NCBI RefSeq assembly: GCF_900343125.1 | Contig: NZ_OPYL01000004.1 | Span: forward strand, 1 to 64,000 | Source: Dysgonomonas sp. Marseille-P4361 | Lineage (GTDB): Bacteria; Bacteroidota; Bacteroidia; Bacteroidales; Dysgonomonadaceae | Reading direction: 5' to 3' | DNA: 64,000 nt | Shown: positions 45,565 through 54,609 of the stretch, piece after piece | Layout: every line of letters starts with the position of its first letter | Numbering within the stretch: position 1 is the first letter of the stretch | The notes under the pieces: generated by a model | What the model saw: only the letters and a program-made list of their open reading frames with translations | Told to the model about the DNA's origin: nothing | Databases searched by the model: none | Translations under genes and position numbers: made by a program

Positions 45565-48500
45565 TCATTTTGGTGCAGAAAAATATTTCTCCAATAATTC
45601 GGGACTATATTTTTGCATTAATCCTGCTACACGTTCTACTTTCTTAAATCCTGCATCCCTGGCAACACTATCTTCTTGTGCCAAGAATACTCCATTGCGG
45701 GCAATATGCATCATGTAATCAAGAGGATGAATTCTCACTCTTACTTGCTTAAACGATACTCCGCTGCTTAGGAACAATTCTGTATAAGACATTGTTTTCT
45801 CCAACAACTCTTCGTATCTCGCTTTATCGTAAACCTGATAATTATCCAATACTTGCATCATAATGCCTAATTGTTCGGCGATATCCCAAGTTGCACTTCT
45901 CATCGATCGAGGATCCATCGAAGCATACCATTTCAAGCTACCATCGGCTCTGTAAAGTATTTCGTCAGCTATTGCTTGCGCTTTTTCTGTTTGTCCCAGT
46001 TCGTAGTATGCCGATAGATAATCTACCGATTCGCCAGCACGAGGGATAGTAGTTCCAGGAAGCACCTCCACACATCTGTCAAGTGCCTGAAGCGCTCTTT
46101 CTTTATCTCCTTTTTCGAGTAAAGCAGAAATAAGCTGAGAGAATACAACACGGAACGAACGACACATTCTCAAACTATTCTCATCCAGATATACATTAGG
46201 GTCTTGGACATTACCCCATTGGTATTTATTTACCAGATTGTCGAACATTACATCCACATTAACGCCTCCGTTTTCTACAACTCCCGGCACAATGCGGTGA
46301 TTAATTCCTTCCAGCATCGAATGAGCATTCAGTTTCAATGGAGGAACACCGATAGTCAATGCATAATAGATAGGACGTTTCCAGTCATCTTTATTGATAT
46401 TTGCCAACATCTCCATAATCATTATTTCTTGTCGGTAAATACCTTGTGCATTGTCATCTATATTCAGCACAAACTCGCTCTTAGGTTTAGTACCCAATGC
46501 TTTCCAGTCAATCTTAGTAGTATCTATATCCATTTTCAGATTACGGCTCGGTACAACCATCTCTCCTTCCAAGAATGGGAATGGGTTACGAGGCGAATAC
46601 ACATCCAATGTTTTTAGTTTATCCAATACATCGTACAACGAAACGGTATCTTTGTAAGCCTCTGCATCGTAGAACTCAGAGAAGTTCATTCGTCCTACCC
46701 ACTTCGACTCTTGCGTACTTTGGAAGTTTTTGAGAAGAGCGTCTTCTATTTCTTGTCGGCTCAACACATAAGCAGCCTGACCTTTCGATCCCTGATAACG
46801 ATCTTCGGTCCATGTGATAGGCAGTGCCGGAGAATCATAAGCATCGCGACGCATTTGATCCACATACCAGTCTGTCTGCAAATAGCTCAGGTTACAGACA
46901 CGCACATCGGTACGATAACCTTCTACCTCCTGCAAATACCACAACGGGAAGGTATCATTGTCTCCCATAGTAAACAGTATTGCATTTGGCTCGCAACTAG
47001 TCAAATAGTTTTTACCAAAGTCGCGCATTACATATCGACCCGAACGGTCATGATCGTCCCAGTTTTCGGATGCCATCTGAACAGGCACAAACAAACATGC
47101 AACTGTAGCGATGATAGCCGAAGGAAGTTCCGGTAATTTATTTTTCAACAGATTCCAGAGAAATGCCACTCCAAAGCCTATCCAGATACAGAAGGCATAG
47201 AACGATCCGGCATAAGCATAGTCACGCTCGCGAGGCTCTTCGGGCTGCTGATTCAGATACAGAATAATAGCAATACCCGTCATAAAGAATAACATAAACG
47301 TTACCAAGAACTGTTGTTCTCCCTTTTTACCTCTCATCAACTGGAAAGCAATTCCCAATATACCTAAGAGAAGTGGCAACATGAAATAAGTATTATGTCC
47401 TTTATTTTCTGCTATGCTTGGAGGCAAGTTGTCTTGTGGACCTCTGCCTAATAATTCGTCTACAAACCCGATTCCCGTAATCCAGTTACCATTGGTTATA
47501 TCTCCATAGCCCTGAATATCATTCTGACGACCAGAGAAGTTCCACATGAAGTAACGGAAGTACATGAAGTTTAATTGATAATCGAAGAAGAAACGCATGT
47601 TGTCCAAGAAAGTTGGCGGCACTGCCAAATCAGTTACCCCTGCCCATAGGCGATACCCTCTCACATGTCTGTCTTCTTTCGAATACATACGAGGCAATAA
47701 CATCGTATTTGTTTGTTCGTATGTAGGGACTGTGCTTACTACAACATACTCATCTTTCTGATCAGGTGATGTTTTTGCTACTTTATCATAAGTTTTCTTT
47801 TCTCCGGCAAGAACTACATCTCTTGTCATCGGATCTCTCTTCTCGGTAGAGGCATATGTTTTTCCGTAAAACAACGGACGGTCTCCATACTGCTCGCGGT
47901 TAAGATAACTTGCCAGTGTAAACACATTCTCCGGCGAGTTTTGATCCATCGGTGTATTTGCTGCCGAACGAATAGGAATCAACGCAAAAGAAGAGTAACC
48001 TATAAGGATTACCATCAAACACAAGATAACAGTATTGATAAGTCTGAAGCTGATTTTCTTATAGAAATACAAGAAACCAACAAGACCGGCAACCAACAAT
48101 ATCCAAAGAAAAATGCTATCACCTATAAATGTGATTCCGCTCAACAGCATACACACTGCAAATGCAATCTTAGCGCGCTTCATATTCCCCTTAGACGACA
48201 GTGTTTCGTACAATCCCCAAACAATACCTGCCACAACTAGCAAGATGTAGAAGAATACACCTGTATTGTAAGAGAAGCCAAAGCCGTTAACAAACATCAG
48301 TTCGAACCATCCGCCTACTTTTGTAAACCCTGGTATGATACCATACATCAGCACCACAATGAGCAGCAATGATCCTATCAGTGCCAATAGCGTACCTTTA
48401 AGCGTTGGATTTTCTTGTTTCTTGAAATAATAAACCAATACGATGGCAGGGATACAAAGCAAGTTCAGCAAGTGAACCCCGATGGACAATCCCATAGCAT

Positions 48501-49047
48501 AAGCTATAAGCACCAACCATTTATCTGCTCCGGGTTGATCGGCGCGGTTTTCCCATTTCAGTATCAACCAGAATACAAGGGCTGTAAACATGGATGAATA
48601 GGCATAAACCTCTCCTTCGACAGCCGAAAACCAGAATGTATCGGTAAATGTATAAGTAAGAGCTCCAACCAATCCACTACCAATGATAGCGATTAACTGA
48701 CCGGTTGTCATCTCTTGTGTATTGTCTGTATAAATCAGTTTGCGCGCGAGGTGCGTTATAGTCCAGAAAAGGAACAATATGGTAGCCGCACTAAGCAATG
48801 CCGACATGGCATTTACCATCATCGCTACTTGTGTAGGATCGGAAGCAAACAGTGAAAAGAATTTAGCCGTAAGCATAAAGAATGGCGCCCCCGGCGGGTG
48901 TCCTACTTCCAGTTTATAGGCAGATGTGATAAACTCGCCACAATCCCAGAAGCTGGCAGTTGGCTCTATAGTCATCAGATAGACTATTGCCGCAACAGCA
49001 AAGCTAAACCAACCAAAAATGTTGTTAAACAGATTGAATCTCTTCAT
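45565..49047 (-). CDS. DUF2723 giant membrane protein (O-mannosyltransferase-like)
   Basis: A 1160-residue inner-membrane protein. The N-terminal signature IEPTASFWDCGEFITSAYKLEVGHPPGAPFF identifies DUF2723, a GT-C-like family related to eukaryotic TMEM260 and protein O-mannosyltransferases. The DCGE acidic motif in the first external loop is typical of lipid-linked-sugar transferases. About a dozen helices cover residues 10-690 or so. The last about 400 residues are soluble and probably periplasmic, with tetratricopeptide-like helices near the end (LEKGDKERALQALDRCVEVLP; YELGQTEKAQAIADEIL). It pairs with a polysaccharide deacetylase downstream. The acceptor is unknown; envelope or protein glycosylation is the best guess. 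Confidence 0.9.
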   Translation of the reverse strand: MKRFNLFNNIFGWFSFAVAAIVYLMTIEPTASFWDCGEFITSAYKLEVGHPPGAPFFMLTAKFFSLFASDPTQVAMMVNAMSALLSAATILFLFWTITHLARKLIYTDNTQEMTTGQLIAIIGSGLVGALTYTFTDTFWFSAVEGEVYAYSSMFTALVFWLILKWENRADQPGADKWLVLIAYAMGLSIGVHLLNLLCIPAIVLVYYFKKQENPTLKGTLLALIGSLLLIVVLMYGIIPGFTKVGGWFELMFVNGFGFSYNTGVFFYILLVVAGIVWGLYETLSSKGNMKRAKIAFAVCMLLSGITFIGDSIFLWILLVAGLVGFLYFYKKISFRLINTVILCLMVILIGYSSFALIPIRSAANTPMDQNSPENVFTLASYLNREQYGDRPLFYGKTYASTEKRDPMTRDVVLAGEKKTYDKVAKTSPDQKDEYVVVSTVPTYEQTNTMLLPRMYSKEDRHVRGYRLWAGVTDLAVPPTFLDNMRFFFDYQLNFMYFRYFMWNFSGRQNDIQGYGDITNGNWITGIGFVDELLGRGPQDNLPPSIAENKGHNTYFMLPLLLGILGIAFQLMRGKKGEQQFLVTFMLFFMTGIAIILYLNQQPEEPRERDYAYAGSFYAFCIWIGFGVAFLWNLLKNKLPELPSAIIATVACLFVPVQMASENWDDHDRSGRYVMRDFGKNYLTSCEPNAILFTMGDNDTFPLWYLQEVEGYRTDVRVCNLSYLQTDWYVDQMRRDAYDSPALPITWTEDRYQGSKGQAAYVLSRQEIEDALLKNFQSTQESKWVGRMNFSEFYDAEAYKDTVSLYDVLDKLKTLDVYSPRNPFPFLEGEMVVPSRNLKMDIDTTKIDWKALGTKPKSEFVLNIDDNAQGIYRQEIMIMEMLANINKDDWKRPIYYALTIGVPPLKLNAHSMLEGINHRIVPGVVENGGVNVDVMFDNLVNKYQWGNVQDPNVYLDENSLRMCRSFRVVFSQLISALLEKGDKERALQALDRCVEVLPGTTIPRAGESVDYLSAYYELGQTEKAQAIADEILYRADGSLKWYASMDPRSMRSATWDIAEQLGIMMQVLDNYQVYDKARYEELLEKTMSYTELFLSSGVSFKQVRVRIHPLDYMMHIARNGVFLAQEDSVARDAGFKKVERVAGLMQKYSPELLEKYFSAPK

Positions 49048-49107
49048 AACAGGATGTATATGATAGTTATATGGTTAATTCTCGTATTTTTTCAAAACAT
49101 TTGGGTG

Positions 49108-49115
49108 CAAAGATA
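49108..49115 (-). promoter_or_regulatory. -7 box for the DUF2723 gene
   Basis: The minus strand reads TATCTTTG, an exact TAnnTTTG match, about 60 bases before the start codon at 49047. Confidence 0.55.
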
Positions 49116-49304
49116 GTTAAATAGCCCTAAGTATTGTTTTTCAGCACTGTATTTTTAATTGGGAAACTTAAAAACTTCTTAAAAAAGAGCCTATTTTTCA
49201 TATTGTTAACGAACTATTTAAGCGTTTGTATCAAGACGTTAACAGATTTTATTCTTATATTTAAGATAAGCAACACCCGAGTCACTGATTCACGACAGGC
49301 AAAT

Positions 49305-49375
49305 AAGTAAGAGGTAAGCAATTACTTTTTTTTCACCAAAGCACCTGGGATCATATTAGATTTAGGTGCTTTTTC
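49305..49375 (+). terminator. Two successive orphan terminator-like hairpins
   Basis: AAGTAA/TTACTT (49305-49310 with 49322-49327) is followed by eight T residues. AAAGCACCT/AGGTGCTTT (49338-49346 with 49364-49372) is then followed by TTTTTC. No plus-strand gene precedes them, as the neighbouring DUF2723 gene runs leftwards. They may end a small RNA transcribed from within 49140-49300 or shield the next gene. The rest of the 49116-49486 gap holds no gene-like frame. Confidence 0.45.
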
Positions 49376-49486
49376 ATAAGTGCCTGAATAAAATGCTTTT
49401 TAAAAGAAGATTTTGTGTCTTTTATTCCCTTATTCTATTTCAAATCTTTACTTTTGAAGAAATGATACCCTAAAAGACCTTATATT

Positions 49487-51316
49487 ATGCGCACAAAACT
49501 ATTCATCATCACAGTTCTCCTTTTTGCCATCTGTTCATCAGGAGCCTATTCACAAGATAAAAAGACAACCAAAGCCGTTCTGAACGAAGCTACTGTATTT
49601 TTTCAAGGGGCAGAACTGATTCACTCTGCAACATACACCTTAGCTAAGGGTGAAAACGAGTTATTTATCGAAGGACTGAGTCCCAGCATCGACAAAAACA
49701 GCCTTAAGATTAAGACGACTAACAATGTCATTGTTTCTGCCTATGAGTTTTCGGTCGATTTCCTCTCTGGAAGTAAAGGAAAAAGCTCTGTAGTGAAAAA
49801 ACTGCAAGATTCTATCGACTTCTACCAAAAGAGACTGAATGAGATAGAGACAGAGATAACAATAAACGAGGACATGATCGAATTCCTAGAAAAAGGGACA
49901 GATAAAAATGTATCCGGATCGGAGAAGGGACTGGGAATAGACGAGTTGGTTAAGACAATGGAATATTACAAAACCAAGGCTTTCGAATTGCAAAGCACCC
50001 TGACTGCAAGTAATAAAAAGAAAGACGAAACCGAAGAAACCATTTCTCGCCTAAGAAAACAACTCAGTACAGAATCGCTCAAAAACGACAAATCATCCGG
50101 TGTATTGAAACTAAAGTTAACTGCTCCTGCAAGTGGCAGCTGCAACTTCACTATATCTTACTACACCACCGCTGCGGGATGGATGCCTTATTACGACATC
50201 AATATTACCTCTACCGATCAACCAATAAAGATTGCCGCCAAATCGCGCGTCAAACAAACAACCGGCATGGATTGGGAAAAAGTAAAACTGACTCTATCTT
50301 CTGCTACCCCCAGCAAAGGGAAAACTGCTCCGCTATTTAGCGCATGGTTTGTAGATTATGTACAACCAAACCTCTCTGCACTCCATGGTGTAACTACTAG
50401 CGTCCCTTCACAAAACTCTTACAGCTATAATGAAAAATCTGCAGCAAAAAAGACTCCCAAGGAAGGAGAATTTTGGATACGAGGTATTTCTTCCCTCAAC
50501 AGTAATACTCAACCCTTGTATGTAGTGGACGGACAGATAGTCGAAGACTTAAATTCTATTGATATTGCAATGGTAAAAGATTTTCAAGTTCTTAAAGATG
50601 CAAGCGCAACCGGTATCTATGGTGCCAGAGCCTCGAATGGCGTAGTTGTTATCTCTCTGAAAGAAAGCATGGATGATTTCGTTACCCAAGCCGAAACAGA
50701 CCTAAACATTGCCTACAACATCGATCTGCCTTACACCATACCGGGTAACGGTAAAGAGCAAATAATAGACCTGCAGACTAAAGAAACTACAGCCGAATAC
50801 AAATACTATTGTGCCCCGAAACTCGATACAGAAACCTATCTGCTTGCTGAAATTTCGGATTGGCAAAAACTGAATCTACTTAGTGGAAAGGCAAATATTA
50901 CCTACGAAGGCACCTATGTGGGCGAATCACAAATCGAAGCTTCATCTACGCAACAGAAATTGACGCTTACCTTGGGCAGCGACAAGCGCGTGACTGTAAA
51001 ACGCGAAAAGATGCAAGATTTCAGCAGTGGCGCTAAGTTCTTAGGGAATGACATCAAACAGGCATTTACTTACAAGCTAACGGTTCGCAACAATCAGAAC
51101 AAGGCTATAAAAATGGTTCTCAAAGACCAGTATCCTATCTCGATGCAGAAAGAGATAGAAGTGGAATTGTTGACAAAGGAAACAACCCCTTGGACAGCCA
51201 ACAAGGAAGACTTGGGTGTTATCACATGGGAAGAGGAACTGAAAGCTGGCGAAACCAAAACATACAAGATGAGTTATACGGTTAAATACCCGAAAGGGCG
51301 CAAGCTGAATTTATAA
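49487..51316 (+). CDS. DUF4139 secreted protein with an inserted TonB-receptor plug-like segment
   Basis: A 609-residue exported protein; the signal peptide ends near residue 22 (AYSQ). Residues 28-125 form the N-terminal DUF4140-like part (LNEATVFFQGAELIHSATYTL), then comes a coiled coil (about 105-200). The DUF4139 beta region starts about 205 (ASGSCNFTISYYTTAAGWMPYYDI) and ends with the family-typical WEEELKAGETKTYKMSYTVKYP. Inside it, residues about 328-392 read RGISSLNSNTQPLYVVDGQ and VLKDASATGIYGARASNGVVVIS. These match the SusC plug signatures RGVGTLKGSTPLVVIDG and VLKDASAASMYGSRGANGV of the receptor at 841. No barrel follows. The function is unknown, and related proteins are called mucoidy-inhibitor-like. 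Confidence 0.9.
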   Translation: MRTKLFIITVLLFAICSSGAYSQDKKTTKAVLNEATVFFQGAELIHSATYTLAKGENELFIEGLSPSIDKNSLKIKTTNNVIVSAYEFSVDFLSGSKGKSSVVKKLQDSIDFYQKRLNEIETEITINEDMIEFLEKGTDKNVSGSEKGLGIDELVKTMEYYKTKAFELQSTLTASNKKKDETEETISRLRKQLSTESLKNDKSSGVLKLKLTAPASGSCNFTISYYTTAAGWMPYYDINITSTDQPIKIAAKSRVKQTTGMDWEKVKLTLSSATPSKGKTAPLFSAWFVDYVQPNLSALHGVTTSVPSQNSYSYNEKSAAKKTPKEGEFWIRGISSLNSNTQPLYVVDGQIVEDLNSIDIAMVKDFQVLKDASATGIYGARASNGVVVISLKESMDDFVTQAETDLNIAYNIDLPYTIPGNGKEQIIDLQTKETTAEYKYYCAPKLDTETYLLAEISDWQKLNLLSGKANITYEGTYVGESQIEASSTQQKLTLTLGSDKRVTVKREKMQDFSSGAKFLGNDIKQAFTYKLTVRNNQNKAIKMVLKDQYPISMQKEIEVELLTKETTPWTANKEDLGVITWEEELKAGETKTYKMSYTVKYPKGRKLNL

Positions 51317-51336
51317 TAAGCATTCTCTATAAACGA

Positions 51337-51371
51337 AAAGGGCGACACTACGATTTGTAGTGCCGCCCTTT
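51337..51371. terminator. Terminator after the DUF4139 gene
   Basis: AAAGGGCG-A-CACTAC (51337-51351) pairs with GTAGTG-C-CGCCCTTT (51357-51371) around one mismatch, with a 5-base loop. It lies between the DUF4139 gene and the convergent ABC permease gene. Confidence 0.75.
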
Positions 51372-51395
51372 CTTATATCAAAAAAAACCGATCGG

Positions 51396-52721
51396 TTATT
51401 TATAATTCAACCATTTGAACATTTCGGCAAACGTTACTTTCTTTCCGAACATCAATATGCCTACGCGATAGATTTTCGCTGCCAGCTTCACTGTCAATAC
51501 GGCTGTAGCAAACAATATCACTACAGACAATGCCAGTTCCCACAATGGGATCTCGAACGGCGCACGCACCATCATCACCACCGGCGAGGTAAACGGAATC
51601 AACGAACACCAGAATGCCATCGCCCCTTCGGGATTTCGTGTAGCAGCAAAGCCTGCATAAAAAGCAACCATCAACAAAATAGTAACAGGCATCACCAATT
51701 GAGAAGCCTCTTGAGAGTCATTTGCACCCGAACCAAACATAGCGAAGATAGATGCATACAATACATACCCTCCTACAAAATAAAGGATCAGACAGATCGC
51801 TATTTGTGTCCAGTTGATACTGGCGATACTTGCTAGAGACTCCGAAAACAACTCTGATGAATTTACTGTATAATAAACCCCATCTCGTCGAATTTCTGAT
51901 ATTGAATTAACATCTATTGCTGAATCTGCAAATATGCTCAGAGCAAACATAGCCCCGCCACCTATTAAAATCCATACGGCTAACTGCAATAACCCTACCA
52001 GTCCTACTCCGATAATTTTACCCATCATAAGGTCGAAAGGACGAACCGAAGAGATAATAACTTCTATGATACGGTTTGTCTTTTCTTCTACCACGCTCTG
52101 CATCACCATAGAACCATACATCATAATGAAAAAGAACATACAGAATGTAAGCGCCATACCTGCCATCGAAGCCACTTCTCCCAGTGTTTCGCGCTCTTCT
52201 CCCGTTTCATCCCAGCGGACAGAAGATATTTCGATACGCTCTTTCGAGTTGAGGATTGTTTCCAGATTGGCTACTATCTGAGGATCTATAGCATTTTCGT
52301 GCGTATAGGCTTCCACCTTTTGCTTTCGCACAGCATCGGTCAGTTTATCATTTATATAGGCTGTCAGTTCGCGAGGTGGTTGTTGTTTCTCCGAATAGAA
52401 AGTCACTGCTTTCCCGTTCAGATTAAGGTCACCGACAATACTCAACAGTGCTGTTCCTTTTTCATCCGGTTTTTTTTCTCCATTCTTCAATAGCACAAAT
52501 TCGTATTCGGCAGAAGATTCGAAAAGGTTACCATACAGGTTTGTTTCATCCTGCACATACACTTTCTTTATATTATCGTTATCGCTAAGCACCATTAGAA
52601 TAGTAGGCAGTGCAATCACCCCCACAAACAAAAATGGAGTAAGCAATGTAGTCAGGATAAACGCTTTGGTGTTTACCCTCGACATAAATTCTCTTTGTAT
52701 AATCAGGTTTAATGCTCTCAT
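51396..52721 (-). CDS. ABC-2-type exporter permease (NatB-like)
   Basis: A 441-residue inner-membrane permease. The first helix lies at about 20-45 (VNTKAFILTTLLTPFLFVGVIAL), followed by a large external domain of about 140 residues, and then five more helices from about 190 on. The conserved SVVEEKTNRIIEVIISSVRPFDLMMGKIIGVG motif of NatB/YhaP-type permeases is present. Together with the ATPase encoded just upstream (stop and start overlap by one base, TAATG), it forms an exporter, perhaps of sodium, peptides or drugs. The substrate is not evident. Confidence 0.9.
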   Translation of the reverse strand: MRALNLIIQREFMSRVNTKAFILTTLLTPFLFVGVIALPTILMVLSDNDNIKKVYVQDETNLYGNLFESSAEYEFVLLKNGEKKPDEKGTALLSIVGDLNLNGKAVTFYSEKQQPPRELTAYINDKLTDAVRKQKVEAYTHENAIDPQIVANLETILNSKERIEISSVRWDETGEERETLGEVASMAGMALTFCMFFFIMMYGSMVMQSVVEEKTNRIIEVIISSVRPFDLMMGKIIGVGLVGLLQLAVWILIGGGAMFALSIFADSAIDVNSISEIRRDGVYYTVNSSELFSESLASIASINWTQIAICLILYFVGGYVLYASIFAMFGSGANDSQEASQLVMPVTILLMVAFYAGFAATRNPEGAMAFWCSLIPFTSPVVMMVRAPFEIPLWELALSVVILFATAVLTVKLAAKIYRVGILMFGKKVTFAEMFKWLNYK

Positions 52722-53629
52722 TATTCTTTATTTGATACTACTTGAATAAATATATCGTTCATCGAAGGCAATTCCTCCTCGAAAGACAAGACTTCGTATT
52801 GAGCTGTCACCTCTTTCAGCAACCCCGAGTTTGAAGCCTCTTCGTGACGTTGTATTCTCAACTCTACTGTATTTTTATCTGTCGATTGTTCCAACACAGT
52901 AAAGTGTTCCGATTGCAGATCGAAGCTATCGCCTACCACCACGAGTTTGAATATATGCTTACGGAAGCGGGCACGTATTTCCTTTACATTGCCTTGCAAT
53001 ACTACTTGCGACTTGTTGATCAACGATATTTCGTCACAAAGTTCTTCTACCGATTCCATATTGTGCGTGGAAAGAATGATCGTCTTTCCTGCTGCACGAA
53101 GCTCAAGCAATTCTCTTTTCAGCAATTCTGCATTTACGGGGTCAAATCCACTGAAAGGCTCGTCGAGAATATACAGCTCGGGTTCGTGAATCACAGTTAC
53201 AATGAACTGAATCTTTTGCTGCATCCCTTTCGAGAGTTCTTCTACTTTCTTATTTTCCCACGATTTGATATCGAATTTATTAAGCCAGTATTCTGTTTTT
53301 TCTCTCGCCTCTTCGCCCGACAGACCTCTAAGCTTAGCCAGAAATAGAATATGCTCCCCTACTTTCATTTTTTTGTACAAGCCACGTTCTTCGGGCATGT
53401 ATCCAATATTGAAAATATCGTCGGCAACAGACTCACGTCCATTAATAAAGACCTTTCCTTCATCCGGTGCTGTGATGCGATTGATGATACGAATGAGCGA
53501 AGATTTCCCTGCCCCATTCGGTCCCAATAGTCCGTAAATGCAACCCTTTGGCACTTGCACACTCACCCCATTGAGGGCTCTGTGGCTGCCATATTGCTTT
53601 ACGACATCTTGTGTTTCTAAGTAAAACAT
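52721..53629 (-). CDS. ABC transporter ATPase (NatA-like)
   Basis: A 302-residue ATP-binding subunit. Walker A is GPNGAGKS (about 36-43), the signature motif is ELSKGMQQK, Walker B is LYILDEPFSGFDP, and the switch histidine is in STHNMESVEEL. A C-terminal regulatory extension of about 90 residues ends in FIQVVSNKE. Its gene is first in a two-gene operon with the permease, whose start overlaps its stop. Coupling through the overlap should keep the two subunits balanced. Confidence 0.92.
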   Translation of the reverse strand: MFYLETQDVVKQYGSHRALNGVSVQVPKGCIYGLLGPNGAGKSSLIRIINRITAPDEGKVFINGRESVADDIFNIGYMPEERGLYKKMKVGEHILFLAKLRGLSGEEAREKTEYWLNKFDIKSWENKKVEELSKGMQQKIQFIVTVIHEPELYILDEPFSGFDPVNAELLKRELLELRAAGKTIILSTHNMESVEELCDEISLINKSQVVLQGNVKEIRARFRKHIFKLVVVGDSFDLQSEHFTVLEQSTDKNTVELRIQRHEEASNSGLLKEVTAQYEVLSFEEELPSMNDIFIQVVSNKE

Positions 53630-53754
53630 AATCTGTTTGTATTGTTATTTTTTTAGATTCCTTTTTTCAATTAGTCGACGAATGTAATTAAAAATCACAG
53701 AATAATAAGTATTTGTGAGAAAATAGGCTCTTGGTTTTCCCCAATAGATATAAT

Positions 53755-54393
53755 TTATTCACCTTTTTTCTTAAATAATTCATCTATATCGAATTCAGAA
53801 AAACTTTGTTCCAATGAAGTGGGATGATCTTGTATCTTAACATTCAATACCGAATCTTGGCAAGCAGCCAATCCTCCAGCATCACAATATTCGAATTTAA
53901 GAGTAGGTAGTATCTGCATGATAGGCAATGTACGATCATCCATTTCTGAAAAAGCTATTTCTAACAAAGATCCTTGGCGGGCAATATAAGCAGATGAAAA
54001 CAACTTGATAGTTTGATTGGGTTCTAAGACTATAACTTCATTAAATGAGTTTATTTTATTTTTATTCAAATAAAAGGACACTTCTTCTTTATACAGTTTG
54101 TCATCCATCCTAAAAGAGAGATACATTTTTGAAAGATGTTTATATGGCTGTAAAGTAATTGCAGAGTCTGAAGCATTTTTAATTTCCAAGTCTACTTCTA
54201 AAAAAGGAATATTACGATCATGTTCCCTACAAGCAACTAAAACAACTGTATCCTTTCCTTGTATATATTCTTTTTTACTAAAGACCTCTTTCTTCAGATT
54301 AGAAACTGTCATATTTAAAACATCCATCTTCAATTGAGCATGAGAACATAGAATGTTGCAAATAAAAAATATTATAAAAGCAATCTTTTTCAT
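53755..54393 (-). CDS. Exported protein of unknown function
   Basis: A 212-residue protein starting at the ATG at 54393 (MKKIAFIIFFICNILCSHAQ, signal peptide of about 20 residues); the frame reaches a TTG four codons upstream, which I reject. The mature part looks like one beta-sandwich domain (FLEVDLEIKNASDSAITLQPYKHLSKMYLSF; VIVLEPNQTIKLFSSAYI), similar in style to immunoglobulin-like or DUF4369-free periplasmic domains. The C-terminal tail is acidic then basic (DIDELFKKKGE). No family is recognised. It is a single gene between the ABC operon and the NAD kinase gene. Confidence 0.6.
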   Translation of the reverse strand: MKKIAFIIFFICNILCSHAQLKMDVLNMTVSNLKKEVFSKKEYIQGKDTVVLVACREHDRNIPFLEVDLEIKNASDSAITLQPYKHLSKMYLSFRMDDKLYKEEVSFYLNKNKINSFNEVIVLEPNQTIKLFSSAYIARQGSLLEIAFSEMDDRTLPIMQILPTLKFEYCDAGGLAACQDSVLNVKIQDHPTSLEQSFSEFDIDELFKKKGE

Positions 54394-54445
54394 ATCATCG
54401 AGCAATAGGTTTACTTTATAGAGCCTTGCTTCTATGTTATTTCAT

Positions 54446-54484
54446 AAAAGCCTCCATATAATTATTTGTTATACGAAGGCTTTT
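54446..54484 (-). terminator. Terminator-like hairpin after the NAD kinase gene
   Basis: AAAAGCCT (54446-54453) and AGGCTTTT (54477-54484) are exact inverted copies 23 bases apart. On the minus strand the stem lies about 126 bases past the kinase stop and ends in TTTT. The loop is long, so support is modest. Confidence 0.4.
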
Positions 54485-54609
54485 CATCTCTTTATGCACA
54501 AAAACAATTAAGGAACCGAGTCTACAAGCTATTTTTAGTCTATTTCCAACACTCCTTTATATTTTCCTGTACCATATCGGGGAGAAATACATAGTATATA
54601 ATACACGAT

